Of a stretch of DNA of 15,364 nt, positions 13,841 to 15,364 are shown piece after piece. The notes under the pieces were generated by a model. The model was given only the letters and a program-made list of their open reading frames with translations. It searched no databases and was not told the origin of the DNA. The position numbers were made by a program, and so were the translations under genes. Origin of the DNA: Pseudorhodobacter antarcticus (GTDB lineage: Bacteria; Pseudomonadota; Alphaproteobacteria; Rhodobacterales; Rhodobacteraceae); contig CAMDHB010000041.1 in the NCBI GenBank assembly GCA_945897655.1, forward strand, positions 1 to 15,364. Direction: 5' to 3'. Every line of letters starts with the position of its first letter. Position 1 is the stretch's first letter.

Positions 13841-14779
13841 TCATAGAATGAAGTCGGACGCCTGGAGGTTGTAATAGAGGCCGGCCAGAGCCACCATCAT
13901 TTCCGGATCGCTGTCTGCATCCGTATCCAGATAGATCAGGGTCCAATCGCGATTGCCGTCGTTATCGACGATCTCGAACCTCACCTCGCCAGCCGGCTTG
14001 TCTCCGAACGATCCAGCCTCACCGACACCTGCTTCACCCTTGAAAACAAACGCCTGGTTCCCTTGGGCTGCGGTTCGTGCATCAATCCTGTGCAGGTCGA
14101 TCAAATCCTCGCCCTGCTGGAAATCCTCGATGACGTCGCTGCCCCGCAGAATGTTACTGTTTTCAGGGATATCGGCAAACAGGAACACATCGTTGCCCAA
14201 TCCGCCTTTGAGGTGATCATACCCTGCACCGCCACGCAGCGTGTCATCGCCCGCGCCGCCGAACAGATGGTCTCCGCCTTTGTTACCGTATATGAAGTCA
14301 TTGCCGCGTGAACCGTTAAAGTAGTCTCTGCCTTCGCTGAGAAAGACGTTGTCGTCGCCCTCGAGGGTGGACCGGATCAAAGCGTTGTCATCTTCCGGCG
14401 TATCTGTCGCGGTGGCCGCCAGCAAAGCCTCGAAGGTCAACGTGCTGCCAGTCATTATCCAAAAGTCCTGCTGAAATTCTCCAACCAAGAGAATTGTCAC
14501 AGCGGAGTCTTCGGACAGCAGGCCATTCCCATATGCAGCGTAACCAAAGATCGGCTCGCTGGCATAATCGCCATAGATATAGGTCAATGTGACAGTTCCG
14601 GGCACGTGGTCTTCAAGCATGGGAACGTGACCGTAAAGTTCCCCCAGCAAAGCTACAATAGGAACATCCACGATCAACGCAGGGGCTTGCACGACGTAGG
14701 ATGAGTCGAAAGGCACCCCTGTAGAGGCGATGAATGCGGTGCGCGTATCGAATGGCGAAAGTGAGAATATGTCTGCCAT
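13841..14779 (-). CDS. Small RTX (hemolysin-type calcium-binding) protein
   Basis: This is a 312-residue predicted calcium-binding protein of the kind secreted by type I systems. Residues about 140-200 form glycine/aspartate nonapeptide repeats (NGSRGNDFIYGNKGGDHLFG, GGAGDDTLRGGAGYDHLKGG, LGNDVFLF). Residues 200-312 resemble the serralysin M10 C-terminal region (SDVIEDFQQGEDLIDLHRID) and end in hydrophobic DFIL, consistent with an uncleaved C-terminal secretion signal. The protein has no cysteine and no N-terminal signal peptide, both usual for this route. Residues 1-125 match no family I know and contain no HExxH protease motif. The start is secure: AGGA lies seven bases before the ATG and the frame is closed by TAA a short way upstream. 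No type I exporter genes are in the window. Base composition is more AT-rich than the genes to its left. Confidence 0.88.
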   Translation of the reverse strand: MADIFSLSPFDTRTAFIASTGVPFDSSYVVQAPALIVDVPIVALLGELYGHVPMLEDHVPGTVTLTYIYGDYASEPIFGYAAYGNGLLSEDSAVTILLVGEFQQDFWIMTGSTLTFEALLAATATDTPEDDNALIRSTLEGDDNVFLSEGRDYFNGSRGNDFIYGNKGGDHLFGGAGDDTLRGGAGYDHLKGGLGNDVFLFADIPENSNILRGSDVIEDFQQGEDLIDLHRIDARTAAQGNQAFVFKGEAGVGEAGSFGDKPAGEVRFEIVDNDGNRDWTLIYLDTDADSDPEMMVALAGLYYNLQASDFIL

Positions 14780-15160
14780 GGGAGCATCCTGATGTTGAGG
14801 TTGAGGTTGAGGTTGACCGGATTAAGGTCACACAAATCCAACCAGAGCAATGCGATGGGAGCACTTTTTCCGAATGAAAACAGTATCTTAAAGGTCCGAT
14901 TGAACTATCTTTCGTACTGCCAATTGAGAGCGCCTGCCTGCAATCACATCAGTCGTGCTTTGGCGCGGCCGTCGGGTCGGATTTTCAGCAGCACGCTTGA
15001 CGCGAAAGCAGCGCCGTCTGACTGATTTTTGACACCCAACCCTTTGCAGCTGAAAGGCTGCGAAAAGTGCTCGGATCTGATCATGATCTATAGCCATAAG
15101 GCCCCACCTTGCGGCGGGACCTTTGGAATTCTCAGCAGTTGCACGGGATCCCGGCTCAGC
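14780..15160. other. Upstream region of the RTX gene, no gene seen
   Basis: These 381 bases contain the RTX ribosome binding site (TCCT at 14787-14790 on +), a short hexanucleotide repeat and otherwise unassigned sequence up to the insertion sequence end. A 69-codon frame on - (14888-15097) and a 77-codon frame on + show no family resemblance. I could not identify a convincing RTX promoter. Confidence 0.5.
14794..14817. repeat. Four tandem copies of a hexanucleotide in the RTX leader
   Basis: GTTGAG is repeated three times (14794-14811), followed by GTTGAC (14812-14817). On the coding strand of the RTX gene this is a CTCAAC run, 15-38 bases upstream of the ATG and just outside the ribosome binding site. 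Changes in copy number would alter leader length but not the frame or the RBS-to-start spacing. Confidence 0.75.
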
Positions 15161-15364
15161 GTAAGCGCTGTTTCGATCACACCTTGGCGGCGCAAATCCA
15201 CGGCGGCAGATCGTTGATCCGGCTTTGGGTATGGCCGCTGATGGTTGCCGTGAAGGTGCTGGCCATTCAGGCGCGGGGGTCGACTGTATTCATCTTGCAG
15301 GTTTCGATCAGTCACGCGACGGCGGCCCGGTTTTCTGCCCCGGCGTCAGCGCCTGCGACGAGGG
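15161..15364 (-). mobile_element. End of a degenerate IS66-family insertion sequence
   Basis: The element runs off the right edge. Its inner limit is placed at 15161, where GTAAGCGCTG begins on +; IS66-family terminal repeats characteristically start with GTAAGCG or GTAA. The remains of the tnpC transposase run inward from there, ending 16 bases from the tip, as is usual for this family. The 8 bases GGCTCAGC (15153-15160) would be the target duplication if the element is otherwise intact. Identification rests on the transposase remnant plus the terminal sequence. Confidence 0.72.
15177..15362 (-). pseudogene. IS66 transposase (TnpC) C-terminal remnant
   Basis: Reading - from 15362, the frame gives AGADAGAENRAAVA, stop, LIETCKMNTVDPRA, stop, MASTFTATISGHTQ, SRINDLPPW and a final TGA at 15177-15179. 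This matches the well-conserved TnpC end, which usually reads GSDEGAENWA, then SLIETCKLN, then VDPQAWL, and closes with a RIDELLPW motif. Two in-frame TGA codons (15312-15314 and 15267-15269) interrupt it, so it cannot make a full transposase. The N-terminal part lies beyond the window. No other frame gives any transposase similarity, so a frameshift is not needed to explain it. Confidence 0.78.

Noticed and set aside
13638..13874. 78-codon frame on + in the gap before the RTX gene
   Set aside because: It starts at a GTG without a ribosome binding site, runs into the RTX gene in antisense and resembles nothing; the hairpins explain the region better.
14888..15097. 69-codon frame on - upstream of the RTX gene, starting MAIDHDQIRALF
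   Set aside because: The first residues look protein-like, but the rest is Arg-rich filler and no ribosome binding site is evident; possibly a remnant, not supportable.
15088..15315. 75-codon open frame on - over the insertion sequence end
   Set aside because: The neighbouring frame carries the clear IS66 transposase motifs; this one is out of frame with them.

Overview
The window looks like chromosomal DNA from an alphaproteobacterium of the Rhodobacterales (Rhodobacter/Paracoccaceae type). The evidence is high GC, frequent four-base GTGA gene overlaps, a Rhodobacter-type porin, a DUF3576 lipoprotein beside leuS, and the leuS-lptE-holA order. This placement is inferred from gene content and was not tested by a search.

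Bases 1-4070 hold the 3' part of ribA (GTP cyclohydrolase II). A small YkuD-type L,D-transpeptidase overlaps it by four bases. Next come a stand-alone amylosucrase on + and, converging on it, the PLP-homeostasis gene yggS on -. A perfect AT-rich hairpin separates the convergent pair. Bases 4118-5018 hold a general porin on -, with a clear intrinsic terminator. A 383-base divergent control region (5019-5401) separates it from a DUF3576 lipoprotein on +.

Bases 6032-10720 form a tight + block: leuS, lptE (LPS-assembly lipoprotein), holA (clamp-loader delta) and a glutathione S-transferase family protein. The first three genes overlap, and the fourth starts three bases after holA. Two overlapping, mutually exclusive inverted repeats lie just upstream of leuS. 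Bases 10750-13520 hold a periplasmic DsbD N-terminal-domain protein on -, divergent from yqgE (+), then an HI0933/TIGR03862-type flavoprotein (+).

From 13521 onward the character changes. Base composition becomes visibly more AT-rich, gene density drops, and the only intact gene is a small RTX calcium-binding protein (-). The window ends in a decayed IS66-family insertion sequence whose terminal repeat appears to start at 15161. The 13521-13840 gap holds an 18-bp perfect palindrome overlapping a good sigma-70-like promoter, a CtrA-type TTAA-N7-TTAAC box and a run of hairpins, two of which exclude each other. No gene explains these signals. This gap is the best candidate here for something undescribed, possibly a small RNA or a decayed regulatory locus. 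The rest of the window is mostly ordinary housekeeping and envelope genes.
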